A stretch of DNA of 64,000 bases from JADJDM01 sp044352985 (GCA_044352985.1 JBILCU010000003.1:124001-188000); one strand, 5' to 3'. Numbered from the stretch's first letter, positions 35,238 to 45,009 are shown. The notes: generated by a model from the sequence alone, not told the origin. Translations and numbers: made by a program.

Positions 35238-36467
35238 TTAAACTATAGTGGAATCCTTTATTAATTCTTTTATGAAAATTTTATAATTTTTTTCAGCTCT
35301 AAAATTTTCCAAAAAGAAACTTCTGATTTCCTCTCTATTAAAAAATTTAGTCTTGTTTTCAACTAGTTTTATTTGATTTACTATTTTGTCTGAAGTATCT
35401 TTTACATCTACAAGAATTCCTGTTATATCATTAACAATTTCAGATGTTCCACCTACATTTGTTGCAATTACCGGAATACCGAAACTAATTGCCTCCATTA
35501 TAGAAACGGGTAATCCTTCGGAGAGACTAAGATTAATAAATAAGTCAATATGATTTTCTGAATAGTATTTCATCAACTCAGTGTTCGAAATTCTTCCTTT
35601 TATTTCACACACAACATTTTTCTTTGTGTTTGTTTCAATGCACTTTTTCACTTTATCAAGATCGGCACCATCTCCAAAATGAACCCACTTTACAGCAAAC
35701 TCAGACATGAAAATTATATCTGCTATCATATCTACTCTTTTGAGTGGAATGAGATTGGAACATGAAACAATGGTAAATGGTTCACCAAATTTTTCAGTCC
35801 CTATATTACTATTCTCTATTCCTAGATAACTGTGGGCAATCTTATTTCTATATTCTGAATATTTATCTGCTAGGTAAGTATGTCCTTCTTTAGAAACCGT
35901 ATAAACTTTATCTACCATTTTTAACTGCCATTCTCTAAAAGGAGTAAATCCTAGTAGATTTCTATATTCGTAAAGGTCAAATCCGTGTGCCCGGCTATAA
36001 AATTTTTTCACCTGTCCATAGTGTTTTAAAATGGACAATAAAGTTGCACATTCATCAAACCAGTAAGAATAAAATACAAGATCTTTACCTACATTTCCAT
36101 AACTGCTAATCCAAGCGCGAAACATTAAAGCGTTTGAATATGTTTTTTTAAAATAACTGAACAGGTACTTAAATTTTTTGATATACTTTATTCTATTACG
36201 ATCACTACATACAATTTTTAAAAACAGAAAAAATGCTTTCGCTTTTTGTCCAGCTCCTAAAACGTCAGTACCTTCCTTGTTAAAAATATTGAGCACTTCT
36301 ACATTTTCGGGTGTTTTTCTGCATTCAACATCAGAAGCTAAAGGAACAAAATAGATTTTTCGAAAAATACTTGACAACACTTTAAGTTCGCCTTCAAGAA
36401 AAGTTTCTCCATTACCGTAAGGGAATTTCAAGGTAATAATGACCAAATCCTTTTCTTTACAACTCAT
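35238..36467 (-). CDS. GT4 family glycosyltransferase
   Basis: A 409-residue GT-B enzyme. KDLVIITLKFPYGNGETFLEG at the N-terminus is typical of one Bacteroidota/Firmicutes polysaccharide GT4 group. Domain 2 has FTIVSCSNLIPLKRVDMIADI, WVHFGDGADLDKVKKCI, VCEIKGRISNTELMKYY and FINLSLSEGLPVSIMEAIS, where the glutamates of the donor-binding motif sit, then PVIATNVGGTSEIV. The domain architecture is complete, unlike the neighbouring broken gene. Linkage unknown. A 127-bp AT-rich spacer separates it from the upstream gene. Confidence 0.87.
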   Translation of the reverse strand: MSCKEKDLVIITLKFPYGNGETFLEGELKVLSSIFRKIYFVPLASDVECRKTPENVEVLNIFNKEGTDVLGAGQKAKAFFLFLKIVCSDRNRIKYIKKFKYLFSYFKKTYSNALMFRAWISSYGNVGKDLVFYSYWFDECATLLSILKHYGQVKKFYSRAHGFDLYEYRNLLGFTPFREWQLKMVDKVYTVSKEGHTYLADKYSEYRNKIAHSYLGIENSNIGTEKFGEPFTIVSCSNLIPLKRVDMIADIIFMSEFAVKWVHFGDGADLDKVKKCIETNTKKNVVCEIKGRISNTELMKYYSENHIDLFINLSLSEGLPVSIMEAISFGIPVIATNVGGTSEIVNDITGILVDVKDTSDKIVNQIKLVENKTKFFNREEIRSFFLENFRAEKNYKIFIKELIKDSTIV

Positions 36468-36594
36468 ATAATGTCATGATTTATTTTTGAAAAGAAATAG
36501 TTAATACTTGTTTTTTATTGCTTATCATATTTTTTTAATCTTTAAAACTGAATCGTTTTGTTTCAGCTTTTTCCTAAACTAATATCTACAATTG

Positions 36595-37812
36595 TTATTT
36601 TTTTATTCCTTTGCTTAATTCATTCAAAAATTGTGGGAGTGGTTTTAAAACTCTTTCCCAGGATAAATACTTATTTGCAGTTTTTTGAATTGATGAGTTA
36701 AGGTCCGCGTCATTGTTGTAGAACTTTGTTACTTCATCAAAAATATAATTAAAATCAATTTTACTATCGTTGCAAGGAAATTGTATACAATACCTGTTTA
36801 ATTCGGAAACCTTTTGGATATAAGGGTCAGAATATCCCAATACTACTGGCAACCCTAATGACAGATATTCTCTTACTTTTAGCACTGCACCTTCAGTCAA
36901 TCCGGTTTTATGAAGAGCACAAGTTCCAATCGCAAAGTGCATTTTGCTTAATAATTCCTCTAAATTATCCCGATCAAGATAATCAATGAGAAATACAGAA
37001 GTGTTGACGTTCTTTGAAAGTTTATTAATTAAGGCCTTATCTATTCTGCCCACAAAATATAAATGGATTTTGTTTGTACTGTTAGATGACTCATAACTTG
37101 TTATTATCCTTTCGATACCATGCCAAACAGCATACGTTCCCGCTAGAAAAACACCATTAATTAAATTCTCGCTCTCTTTTTTAGCCAATGTAAAATGCTT
37201 TGGAACTATTGCATTCGTAAGCACAAGAGTTTTATATTCTCTCCATTTTTTTCTTTCAATATCTGCAATTTCCGGGGTAACAACAATACCTGCCGCCGCA
37301 TACCTCAAACACCTCTTTCCAATGTTTCTTTCGATAAAATTTGAAAAGAAAATACTATTGAAATAATACGATAGAACACTTGGAGAAAAACTAAAAGGAA
37401 CGCGTTTTTTATTTTGTTTTACAATAATTTTCCTTTCAGCTTGTTCATTTGTATTATGTTCAAATATTACTTTTTTAGGAAATTTTTTTAAAAATTTAAA
37501 CAACGAAATACTTGCGAAAGGATAACGTAAAATAAAATAATCAAAATTATGTTCATTCACTCCTACAAATCTCCCAATTGCATTAAATAATGCCTTTTTA
37601 TAAAAAAAATCTTTAAAGTACTTTTTGTCATATAAATCAATTTTTATTGATTCAAAAAGCCCCTTTTCTTCTCCTGAAATCTCGGTTGCAAAACGAACAA
37701 ACTTGCTGCCTGGAAAAATAAGTGACAATTCGGAACACTTTCCTTCCAATTTATAATCCACTCCACTTTTTACAGATGAGTAATTTGATATATTTATGTA
37801 ACAAATTTTCAC
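36595..37812 (-). CDS. GT4-like glycosyltransferase
   Basis: A 405-residue GT-B-type protein. Domain 1 begins KICYINISNYSSVKSGVDYKL and contains KKVIFEHNTNEQAERKI. Domain 2 shows GVFLAGTYAVWHGIERIITSY, IHLYFVGRIDKALINKL, VFLIDYLDRDNLEELLSKM, FAIGTCALHKTGLTEGAVLK and LSLGLPVVLGYSDPYIQ. The donor-binding glutamate pair is represented by TEGAVLKVREYLS. Sequence is more divergent than the gene downstream. The stop of the amidotransferase and this ATG abut (37813/37812). Confidence 0.8.
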   Translation of the reverse strand: MKICYINISNYSSVKSGVDYKLEGKCSELSLIFPGSKFVRFATEISGEEKGLFESIKIDLYDKKYFKDFFYKKALFNAIGRFVGVNEHNFDYFILRYPFASISLFKFLKKFPKKVIFEHNTNEQAERKIIVKQNKKRVPFSFSPSVLSYYFNSIFFSNFIERNIGKRCLRYAAAGIVVTPEIADIERKKWREYKTLVLTNAIVPKHFTLAKKESENLINGVFLAGTYAVWHGIERIITSYESSNSTNKIHLYFVGRIDKALINKLSKNVNTSVFLIDYLDRDNLEELLSKMHFAIGTCALHKTGLTEGAVLKVREYLSLGLPVVLGYSDPYIQKVSELNRYCIQFPCNDSKIDFNYIFDEVTKFYNNDADLNSSIQKTANKYLSWERVLKPLPQFLNELSKGIKK

Positions 37813-38979
37813 CTAATCCTGTGGGCGCTTTTCAATACCAAGGGGGTAAGCAAATTTAAATAAATAAACCATCTTTAAATACTTAACGAAACCAACAAAC
37901 GAAGAAGGTTTATCCTCTTCCTCTCCATAGTAACTATGTGCTATCGCAGGTTTATTCATAATCTCATCGAACTCTGCTGAAGTGAGTCCCCATTTTTTTT
38001 CAACATACTTTTTGTCTTCAGCCTGCTGACTTAATTCGTAAGGTTCGCGGCGCAATTCTTCTAAAGCTTCCTCTCTATTCATTTGTCCAACCATAATTAG
38101 GTTTGACAAATGCGCTTTTCTTTTATCGATATTAAATTTTTTTCTTAAATAATACCCCTGATAAAATCTTGTAAAGATAGACTCGAAATGTTTGCATGGA
38201 TAAACACGATAACCAACATCATTAATCAATCTTTCCTTTGCTTCTTTATCATTAAAATCCAAACGATCAAAAACTGCTACTAATTTATACCCAAGTATCT
38301 CATTCCAGTTTTTCCGATTTAAGCTTAAATGAGGAATATTTCTCAAAACACCGTTTCCGAACTTAGCATAAATATTCGACATGTTTTTAAAATCAAATTT
38401 TCTGCTATAGATCCAATCTCTAGGAAGTATTGACTCTGTCCATACGTTGTTTCCACTTATAATATGTTTGATTTTATTTTTTTTCGCGATTTCAAACAAT
38501 GCACCAAAAATGTACATATCCGTTGGAACTTCCAAATCAATTACACTGGCTTTAAAATAAGCCAACTGCATGTCTTTAAATCCTTCCCAATCTATGACAT
38601 AAGTATATAAATCATAACCGGTATGCTTCACAAGGCTATCAATGTTTTTTACTGCCAACTCGTCATCCCAACCATTATCAAAATGAACGAGCAAAGGGCG
38701 TAAGCCCAAATCTTTGGCCATAATAACTATGTATGAACTATCGACTCCACCACTAACACCAATAATGCAATCATACTTTTTTCCTTTCCCCGCTTTCCTT
38801 ATCTTTTCTAAATCACAATCAAATGATGCGTAACGTAATGTTCTGTCTCTAAAAATTGTTTTGTTTGCTTTAATCATAAAATCATTGCAATAATTACAAT
38901 TTCCTTCGTTATCGAAAACAATATTTTTCGATGTTGTATCCATCACACATCTTTTACACTGCATATACTCCATACTCAT
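37813..38979 (-). CDS. wbpG: N-acetyl sugar amidotransferase (WbpG/PseA-like)
   Basis: A 388-residue PP-loop ATP pyrophosphatase that, with ammonia from a HisH/HisF-type pair, converts an acetamido group of a nucleotide sugar into an acetamidino group. The N-terminus holds a CxxC...CxxC zinc-ribbon (Cys 8, 11, 28, 31), then SGGVDSS at 76-82 (ATP-binding PP-loop), HFDNGWDDELAVKNI and IISGNNVWTESILP. The partner subunits, hisH2 and hisF2, are in the same locus at 43637-45009, separated by the exporter and asnB genes. This mirrors the WbpG-HisH2-HisF2 set of some pseudomonad O-antigens. The sugar substrate here is not known. Confidence 0.88.
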   Translation of the reverse strand: MSMEYMQCKRCVMDTTSKNIVFDNEGNCNYCNDFMIKANKTIFRDRTLRYASFDCDLEKIRKAGKGKKYDCIIGVSGGVDSSYIVIMAKDLGLRPLLVHFDNGWDDELAVKNIDSLVKHTGYDLYTYVIDWEGFKDMQLAYFKASVIDLEVPTDMYIFGALFEIAKKNKIKHIISGNNVWTESILPRDWIYSRKFDFKNMSNIYAKFGNGVLRNIPHLSLNRKNWNEILGYKLVAVFDRLDFNDKEAKERLINDVGYRVYPCKHFESIFTRFYQGYYLRKKFNIDKRKAHLSNLIMVGQMNREEALEELRREPYELSQQAEDKKYVEKKWGLTSAEFDEIMNKPAIAHSYYGEEEDKPSSFVGFVKYLKMVYLFKFAYPLGIEKRPQD

Positions 38980-38985
38980 GTTAAT

Positions 38986-40932
38986 TTATTTCTTAATTAA
39001 AATATGTGCGTTTAATATATTCCAGAATTTGTTTGCTGAACCAACATTCCATTCTTTATTTTTTGTTGTTTTATGTACAAACTCTTTAACAGCATTTCCA
39101 GACCAATATTTACTTTGAAGGAATGAATCAGAAGAAACCTCATCACAAATATATGTTCCTAACTGATTATTAAACCAATGTGCTGTTGGTGCACCGAGTC
39201 CAATTTTATTCTTTCTCAACCTTATTGTTTCTGGCAATAAATCTTTCATTGCGTTTCTGAGCACCAACTTTGTGTAACCATTTCCTACCTTAGCTTCTGT
39301 TGGCAAAGCAAATGAGTAACAAACCAAACGATAATCCATTAGAGGCATTCTAATCTCAATTCCATTTTGCATTGCTCCTCTGTCAAAATCTCTTAAATTA
39401 TAAGGTATATGTTCAACCAAAAAATCTTTAACTAAAATACTTTCCTCGTAAGAAAATACATTTTTGAGTTGTTCGTCAATAACTCTCGGGCTTAAATAAC
39501 CTATACTTCCTTTATTGAACCAAGAATCAAGATTAACAATTTTGGGTGAATCAAGTACTGAGTTTATTTTAGGTTTTATTAATCTATCCTTTAATTTATA
39601 AATGAATTTCTTATTTTGAAGCTGATGGATTAATTGAAAAAGCTTACCTCTTGTTTTCTCTGCAGAAGCAGCATTTCCCATGTATGAATATACTTCAGCT
39701 ATTTCCTTAGCCTTATCAAATTTTTGGGTGTTCAAATAATACTGAAACAATTGATTAATGGAAGATTTATATCCAAAAAGAATTTCATCTCCTCCATGTC
39801 CGTCCATGGACACAGTGATGCCATTGCTTCTCATTGCCTTATAAACATCAGAAACGCTAATAATTGGAGTGCCGCTTATACTGTCAAATAATTGTGTTGT
39901 TTTTTCAATTTGCGTTGTTAGATTTAAATAATCGGGCTGAGTATAAATTGCATCTGCTTTTAAAAAATCAACAACCTGATCGGCATAATGCTTTTCGTCC
40001 ACTTCTGTTCCAGGAAACGTAGCAATTACAGCCTTTTTCCAGTTGTCAGGCAACCTTATAAATGATTTATCAGTTTTTGAAATGTGATGGATCATTCCAA
40101 ATACAGACGAAGAATCAAGCCCCCCACTTAAAGCTGAAGCAATGGTTACATCGCTTCTTAACCTGATCTTACAAGCATCTTTAAAGATTTCAAAAAATTC
40201 GTGGATTTGATTTTCAGAGCTATTACTAACTTTAGGAAGGTGATCAAATGTATTCCACCAACGTTTTATTTCAAATACATTATTGTTTTTGAATTCAATA
40301 TAATGTCCTGGCAACAATTGTTCAATACCTTCGAAAATAGTTTTACCTGTTGGCTCTAATGCAGAAGGATTTGTTATGGCAAACAAAAATCTATCTTCGT
40401 TAATTGTTCTGTTAAATCCGTTCAACGACTTAAAAGCAATAGTCTCTGAAGCAAAGGCAAAAAACACTCCTGGTTTATAAATATAATGCAAAGGCTTTAC
40501 TCCAAATCTATCACGACAAATCAATATTGTTTTTTCAACTTCATCCCAAATTGCAAATGCCCACATTCCATTAAATTTCAGAAATGCATCCTTGCCCCAA
40601 ACCTTATAAGACGCAATTATAACTTCAGTATCTGTTTCTGTTGCAAAATTGTATCCTAATGCAGTTAACTCCTGACGAATCTCAAGGAAATTAAATACTT
40701 CGCCATTATATGTTATGCAATAACGGTTCTCGAAATACATAGGTTGTTTTCCAAGCTCGGATAGGTCAAGAATAGATAAACGTCTGTGACCAAATCCTAT
40801 TTTATTATTATGAAGTAATTCATACCCCGAACCATCGGGACCTCTATGATTCATGGAATCAGTAAATCGTTTAAGATCTGTTAATTCAACAAATGAACTA
40901 TCTAACTTATATATACCTGCTATTCCGCACAT
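38986..40932 (-). CDS. asnB: Asparagine synthase (glutamine-hydrolysing), AsnB family
   Basis: A 648-residue two-domain amidotransferase. The N-terminal nucleophile MCGIAGIY (Cys2) and MNHRGPDGSGYE, NGEVFNF and DRFGVKPLHY define the glutaminase domain. The synthetase domain carries the PP-loop SALSGGLDSSSVFG (about residue 262), SMDGHGGDEILFGY and the RGAMQNGIEIRMPLMDYRLV end. In glycan loci AsnB homologues often amidate a uronic acid or similar carboxylate (WbpS-like) instead of making free asparagine; either is possible here. It lies 6 bases upstream of the amidotransferase gene. Confidence 0.9.
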   Translation of the reverse strand: MCGIAGIYKLDSSFVELTDLKRFTDSMNHRGPDGSGYELLHNNKIGFGHRRLSILDLSELGKQPMYFENRYCITYNGEVFNFLEIRQELTALGYNFATETDTEVIIASYKVWGKDAFLKFNGMWAFAIWDEVEKTILICRDRFGVKPLHYIYKPGVFFAFASETIAFKSLNGFNRTINEDRFLFAITNPSALEPTGKTIFEGIEQLLPGHYIEFKNNNVFEIKRWWNTFDHLPKVSNSSENQIHEFFEIFKDACKIRLRSDVTIASALSGGLDSSSVFGMIHHISKTDKSFIRLPDNWKKAVIATFPGTEVDEKHYADQVVDFLKADAIYTQPDYLNLTTQIEKTTQLFDSISGTPIISVSDVYKAMRSNGITVSMDGHGGDEILFGYKSSINQLFQYYLNTQKFDKAKEIAEVYSYMGNAASAEKTRGKLFQLIHQLQNKKFIYKLKDRLIKPKINSVLDSPKIVNLDSWFNKGSIGYLSPRVIDEQLKNVFSYEESILVKDFLVEHIPYNLRDFDRGAMQNGIEIRMPLMDYRLVCYSFALPTEAKVGNGYTKLVLRNAMKDLLPETIRLRKNKIGLGAPTAHWFNNQLGTYICDEVSSDSFLQSKYWSGNAVKEFVHKTTKNKEWNVGSANKFWNILNAHILIKK

Positions 40933-40942
40933 TTATTCTACT

Positions 40943-41509
40943 TTAATCAAAAGTTCTGATTACTTTTGCAGGACATCCTGCAATTACACAATTTGATGGG
41001 AAGCTTTTTGTTACAACTGAATTAGCTCCTACAGTTACGTTATCTCCCAATTGAACTCCAGCTAAAATGGTAACTGAATTTCCAATCCAACAATTCTTTC
41101 CAATCTTTACATCTGCAACCGTATATTTTTCCCTGTCGATAAAATCATGATTGCCCGTTTGAATACATACATTACATGCCCAAATTGTATTCTCACCTAT
41201 TGTTAAGGTTGTATTTCTGAAGATTGTAAAATAACATCCAGCGCTTACCGCCATACTAATAAAAATAGATTCGGGGTTACCATTGATAATTATGTTATTA
41301 TAACCTTGAATGTTAGTTGTAAAATGTATAGAGTTTGGAATGTAAGATTGGTTGCGAAATATTCGTTGGAAAATCCAATTAATAAATAGTTGACTATTTG
41401 AAATATATAAATAATGTTTTTTTCTAAGTAAAGTTTTAAAATAAAAATTACCAAATATTTTTTTAAATTTTCTCCAATTATTTTTTATCCCGTTAACTAA
41501 ATAACTCAT
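40943..41509 (-). CDS. Left-handed beta-helix acyltransferase (WbbJ/CysE-like)
   Basis: A 188-residue hexapeptide-repeat transferase. After a basic N-terminal helix, the repeats begin near residue 70 (YNNIIINGNPESIFISMAV, then TLTIGENTIWACNVCIQTGN), with the catalytic histidine in GNHDFIDRE, then VKIGKNCWIGNSVTILAGVQ and GDNVTVGANSVVTKSF, ending NCVIAGCPAKVIR. Such enzymes acetylate sugar hydroxyls or amines with acetyl-CoA in the cytoplasm. It overlaps the Wzt gene by 4 bases. The acceptor is unknown. Confidence 0.83.
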   Translation of the reverse strand: MSYLVNGIKNNWRKFKKIFGNFYFKTLLRKKHYLYISNSQLFINWIFQRIFRNQSYIPNSIHFTTNIQGYNNIIINGNPESIFISMAVSAGCYFTIFRNTTLTIGENTIWACNVCIQTGNHDFIDREKYTVADVKIGKNCWIGNSVTILAGVQLGDNVTVGANSVVTKSFPSNCVIAGCPAKVIRTFD

Positions 41510-42792
41510 CTTAATTTTTCTATTTTCCAGATAGCAGAATCATGTAAATTACCCTCAATCCAAGGATATGTATAACCATCCATTCCATTATCGCCAACTC
41601 TTAAAACATTAAACTTTGCAATATTTTCTACGAAGTCCATGTAATAGCCGTTTTCATGAAATATTCCAATTGTAATTGTGTAAGAGCCAGGTTGAAAATT
41701 ATTTTGTAATGTAACTTTGGATTTATATAAGCCTTTTTGAATTGGAGTTAAATTCTTGCTTATATACTTATTCATTGAATGTGTTAGTATTATTCCTTCT
41801 AGATTATGAATACGCAGGTCAATAAAATAATCTTTTAAGTCGTTATTGATTTCAAAAGTAGTTTCAACGGTTAGTGGAGATTGAAAATTAATATTGTCAA
41901 CATTAAAATCTTCTTTATTTTTAATTAACACAGTTTTAAATTTTGCTTCGCCTGTGTTTACAAAACTTGCAGTAGAATCAATTATCCCATTGAGATTATT
42001 CGATTGGTTTTTTTGTAAGTAAATGTTAACAATTTCATCGGCAGTACCATTTTTAATTAACATCCCTTTTTCAATTAAAATTCCTTTATTACAGAGGTTT
42101 CTTACTGCACTCATGTTATGGCTAACAAATAAAACTGTTCGGCCAGATTTGGAAACATCTTTCATTTTACCAATACATTTATCTTGAAATTCTTGATCGC
42201 CAACAGCTAGCACTTCATCAACAATTAAAATTTCAGGATCTAAATGTGCTGCAACTGCAAATGCTAAACGTACATACATTCCACTACTATATCGTTTTAT
42301 TGGAGTGTCTAGGTAACGTTCAACACCGCTAAAAGCAACAATCTCATCAAACTTTGATTTTATTTCTTGTTTAGTCATCCCTAAAATTGCACCATTTAAG
42401 AAAATATTTTCTCTACCACTTAGTTCGGGATGAAATCCTGTCCCTACCTCTAACAAAGAAGCAATTCTCCCTTTAGCTTTAAAAGTTCCAGTTGTTGGTG
42501 TAGTTGTTCGAGATAATATTTTCAACAATGTTGATTTACCTGCACCATTTTTCCCTACAATCCCAAGTACTTCCCCTTGATTTACTTCAAAATTTAAATC
42601 TTTTAATGCCCAAACATATTCGCTATTTCCGTATTTTGTTCTATCATTTGCTTGACTAAGCTTTAAGTAGGGATCTTCTTTACCTCTTAGTTTTGCAATC
42701 CATCTATTTAAATCATGTGTAAGTGTTCCTGTACCGATTGATCCTAAACGATACATTTTACTTAAATTTTCAATTTTAATTACTGTGCTCAT
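41506..42792 (-). CDS. wzt: Polysaccharide ABC exporter ATPase with C-terminal glycan-recognition domain (Wzt-like)
   Basis: A 428-residue ATPase of O-antigen/teichoic ABC-2 exporters. Walker A is GIVGKNGAGKSTLLKIL (GKNGAGKST at 80-88), the signature motif is YSSGMYVRLAFAVAAHLDPE and Walker B is EILIVDEVLAVGD; SHNMSAVRNLC holds the switch histidine. From about residue 255 a beta-sandwich Wzt_C domain follows (TAFEINNDLKDYFIDLRIHN-like strands, GSYTITIGIFHENG). Wzt_C domains of this kind recognise the modified end of the finished glycan before export. Its membrane partner is the next gene upstream. Confidence 0.92.
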   Translation of the reverse strand: MSTVIKIENLSKMYRLGSIGTGTLTHDLNRWIAKLRGKEDPYLKLSQANDRTKYGNSEYVWALKDLNFEVNQGEVLGIVGKNGAGKSTLLKILSRTTTPTTGTFKAKGRIASLLEVGTGFHPELSGRENIFLNGAILGMTKQEIKSKFDEIVAFSGVERYLDTPIKRYSSGMYVRLAFAVAAHLDPEILIVDEVLAVGDQEFQDKCIGKMKDVSKSGRTVLFVSHNMSAVRNLCNKGILIEKGMLIKNGTADEIVNIYLQKNQSNNLNGIIDSTASFVNTGEAKFKTVLIKNKEDFNVDNINFQSPLTVETTFEINNDLKDYFIDLRIHNLEGIILTHSMNKYISKNLTPIQKGLYKSKVTLQNNFQPGSYTITIGIFHENGYYMDFVENIAKFNVLRVGDNGMDGYTYPWIEGNLHDSAIWKIEKLR

Positions 42793-43653
42793 TTATACAG
42801 TATCCATGAAAGATTTTTCAACTTGATTAAAAAATATAATTCCCAAAAAACAAATAATAATTCCAACAATACCTGAATAAGCTAAATAAGTTATATCAAA
42901 ACTTCCTAAATTAAAAAAGATATATCTAAAATAATTTATTAGAGGTGACATTGGATTTAACATTATTAATTGTTTTGCCCAATCAGGCACATTTGATGTT
43001 GTGTCCCACATAACAGTAGATCCATACATAGCTAATTGAATACAAGTATTAATTAAAAAAGTAAAATCACGATATTTAGTAGTTATAGATGATATAAAAA
43101 TTCCAAAACCAAAAGATAACAATGAAGAGATAAGAATTATGTATAAGAAGCCAATTAATTGTATTACATTAAACTGAAAATCATGACCATTTAAAATGTA
43201 AATAAAATAAAAGCAAATAAAAATGCTAATTTGAATTGCTTGCGCTATATAGTTTGAAATGATAACCGATATAGGCATTACTAGTCTAGGAAAATATACT
43301 TTACCAAAAATGTTTGCATTAGAAATAAATGTATTGGAAGTTTTTGTTAAACTCATTGCAAAGAAATTCCAAATAACTTGTCCGGATAATGAAAATAAAA
43401 ATTGAGGTATACTTCCATGACTGAGATTCCCAGCAATGCCAATAAATACAAGAGTTAACGTGTTTAATAAAGGTTGAATTATATACCAAAGTGGCCCTAG
43501 AATAGTTTGTTTGTAAACACTAATGAAATCACGTTTTACAAAAAGAAAAATTAAATCACGGTATTTCCAAACTTCTTTTAAGTTTACATCAAACCAAGAG
43601 TTTTTTGGTTTTACTATTAAATCCCAACTTTCATTTTCAGAATTCATTTTCAA
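42793..43653 (-). CDS. wzm: Polysaccharide ABC-2 exporter permease (Wzm-like)
   Basis: A 286-residue ABC-2 transporter with about six transmembrane helices. The cytoplasmic gate helix LKEVWKYRDLIFLFVKRDF followed by YKQTILGPLWYIIQPLL is the Wzm/RfbA/KpsM signature; LNPMSPLINYFRYIFFNLG before the last helices is also typical. It moves completed, lipid-linked glycan across the inner membrane with Wzt. It abuts wzt (stop and start adjacent) and overlaps hisF2 by 17 bases. No Wzx flippase or Wzy polymerase was recognised in the window, consistent with the ABC route. Confidence 0.92.
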   Translation of the reverse strand: MKMNSENESWDLIVKPKNSWFDVNLKEVWKYRDLIFLFVKRDFISVYKQTILGPLWYIIQPLLNTLTLVFIGIAGNLSHGSIPQFLFSLSGQVIWNFFAMSLTKTSNTFISNANIFGKVYFPRLVMPISVIISNYIAQAIQISIFICFYFIYILNGHDFQFNVIQLIGFLYIILISSLLSFGFGIFISSITTKYRDFTFLINTCIQLAMYGSTVMWDTTSNVPDWAKQLIMLNPMSPLINYFRYIFFNLGSFDITYLAYSGIVGIIICFLGIIFFNQVEKSFMDTV

Positions 43654-44401
43654 TAATTATAGAGTTTCTTGTTGGAAAATTAATTAATACTCCCATGCCT
43701 TTTTTACTATATACTGCCATACTTCCTATTGAAGCAGCATTTGCGTTACTCTCATAAAGTACTTTTTTTAAATCTTTACTGCTTCCACATCCTCCACTTG
43801 CAATTAATGGTAATTTTGATTGTGAAGTAACTTTTGAAATAAGATCATAGTCAAAACCATTCCATGTTCCTTCCTGATCTACACTCTGAAGCATTATTTC
43901 TCCTACACCAATTTCATTTTCTAAATAATTAATATATTCTAAAATAGTTAATTTAATCTTATGACCTGCATAGGAGTATGGAGCTTTAGAGCCCAATAAT
44001 TGTTTTTTAACATCTACACATGCAATTACTGCTTGCGAACCGAATTGTTTAACTACTTTTTTAATTTCTTCCGGATTTTCTTGTATCAAAGAATTAACGA
44101 TTACTTTTTCAATTCCTAACTTATAAATTTTCGCAAAATCCTCAAAGATTTTAACTCCTCCTCCATAAGCAAATGGCATAAAAGCCTCACTGGCCATATC
44201 CGCCAATTTATCAAAATTAGGCTTGCGACTTTGTCTTGTTGCATTAATATCGATAAGTATTAATTCATCTACTTCCTTATCGTTAAAAATTTTAATGGCA
44301 TTAATGGGGTCTCCAATGTAAGACGGTTTTTTAAATTGAATTGTTTTTACCAAACCGCTTCCGTCGTATAATAAACAAGGTATAATACGTTTAAATGCCA
44401 T
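43637..44401 (-). CDS. hisF2: HisF-like synthase subunit for amidino-sugar synthesis (HisF2/WbuZ type)
   Basis: A 254-residue TIM barrel related to imidazole glycerol phosphate synthase cyclase. It starts KRIIPCLLYDGSGLVKT: the residue equivalent to catalytic Asp11 of HisF is Leu, while Asp130 is kept (ACVDVKK at 128-133). FAYGGGVKIFEDFAKI and IASGGCGSSKDLK hold the two phosphate-binding loops. Loss of Asp11 fits a paralogue that channels ammonia to a sugar amidotransferase instead of making histidine. Its HisH partner overlaps it by one base, and WbpG is 4.7 kb downstream. The window has no other his genes. Confidence 0.87.
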   Translation of the reverse strand: MAFKRIIPCLLYDGSGLVKTIQFKKPSYIGDPINAIKIFNDKEVDELILIDINATRQSRKPNFDKLADMASEAFMPFAYGGGVKIFEDFAKIYKLGIEKVIVNSLIQENPEEIKKVVKQFGSQAVIACVDVKKQLLGSKAPYSYAGHKIKLTILEYINYLENEIGVGEIMLQSVDQEGTWNGFDYDLISKVTSQSKLPLIASGGCGSSKDLKKVLYESNANAASIGSMAVYSKKGMGVLINFPTRNSIIIENEF

Positions 44402-45009
44402 TATAATTTAACAAAGTTTTCTAAAAATTTCATTCCGAAACGTAAACTTTTTTCGGGATGAAATTGTGCGCCAAAAATATTTTCCTTTTTCACCATACAT
44501 GTAAAATCAAATCCGTATTGAGTTGTTGAAATAGATTGTTCCTCATTACATTTTACGTAATAAGAGTGAACAAAATAAAATCTGTTTTTTTCGTTAATAT
44601 CAATCAACGGATTTTCTTTTTTTACATTAACATAATTCCAACCCATATGGGGAATTTTAAGTTCATTGTTATTGTTGAAATTAAATTTTAAAGTTTCACC
44701 ATCAATCCAGCCCAAACCAGGTTTTATACCTTCTTCACTTTTTTGAGTAAGTAATTGCATCCCTAGGCAAATACCTAAAATAGGTGTTTTTTCAATTAGA
44801 ACTTTATTGTTTAAAATTGGGATGAGTCCTGATTTTTCAAGATTATTCATTCCGGCATCGAATGATCCAACGCCTGGGAGAAGCAACTTATCTGCCTTTT
44901 CAATGATTGAATTATCTGATGAAATACAAACATCCTTTGCCCCAATTTTTTTAAACATATTGAGCACAGATGCTATATTTCCTATTCCGTAATCAATTAC
45001 TACAATCAT
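44401..45009 (-). CDS. hisH2: HisH-like glutamine amidotransferase (HisH2/WbuY type)
   Basis: A 202-residue class I glutaminase that supplies ammonia to HisF2. IDYGIGNIASV starts the chain, LLPGVGSFDAGM forms the oxyanion-side loop, and the triad is Cys81 (GICLGMQLL), His184 and Glu186 (AQFHPEKSLR). All catalytic residues are present. It overlaps the downstream hisF2 by one base and the upstream upxY by four. In this context it should support acetamidino-sugar synthesis rather than histidine, by analogy with WbpG-HisH2-HisF2; true histidine genes would be elsewhere. Confidence 0.9.
   Translation of the reverse strand: MIVVIDYGIGNIASVLNMFKKIGAKDVCISSDNSIIEKADKLLLPGVGSFDAGMNNLEKSGLIPILNNKVLIEKTPILGICLGMQLLTQKSEEGIKPGLGWIDGETLKFNFNNNNELKIPHMGWNYVNVKKENPLIDINEKNRFYFVHSYYVKCNEEQSISTTQYGFDFTCMVKKENIFGAQFHPEKSLRFGMKFLENFVKL

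Noticed and set aside
43637..45009. hisF/hisH as histidine biosynthesis genes
   Set aside because: No other his genes adjoin them, HisF lacks Asp11, and a sugar amidotransferase is in the same locus.
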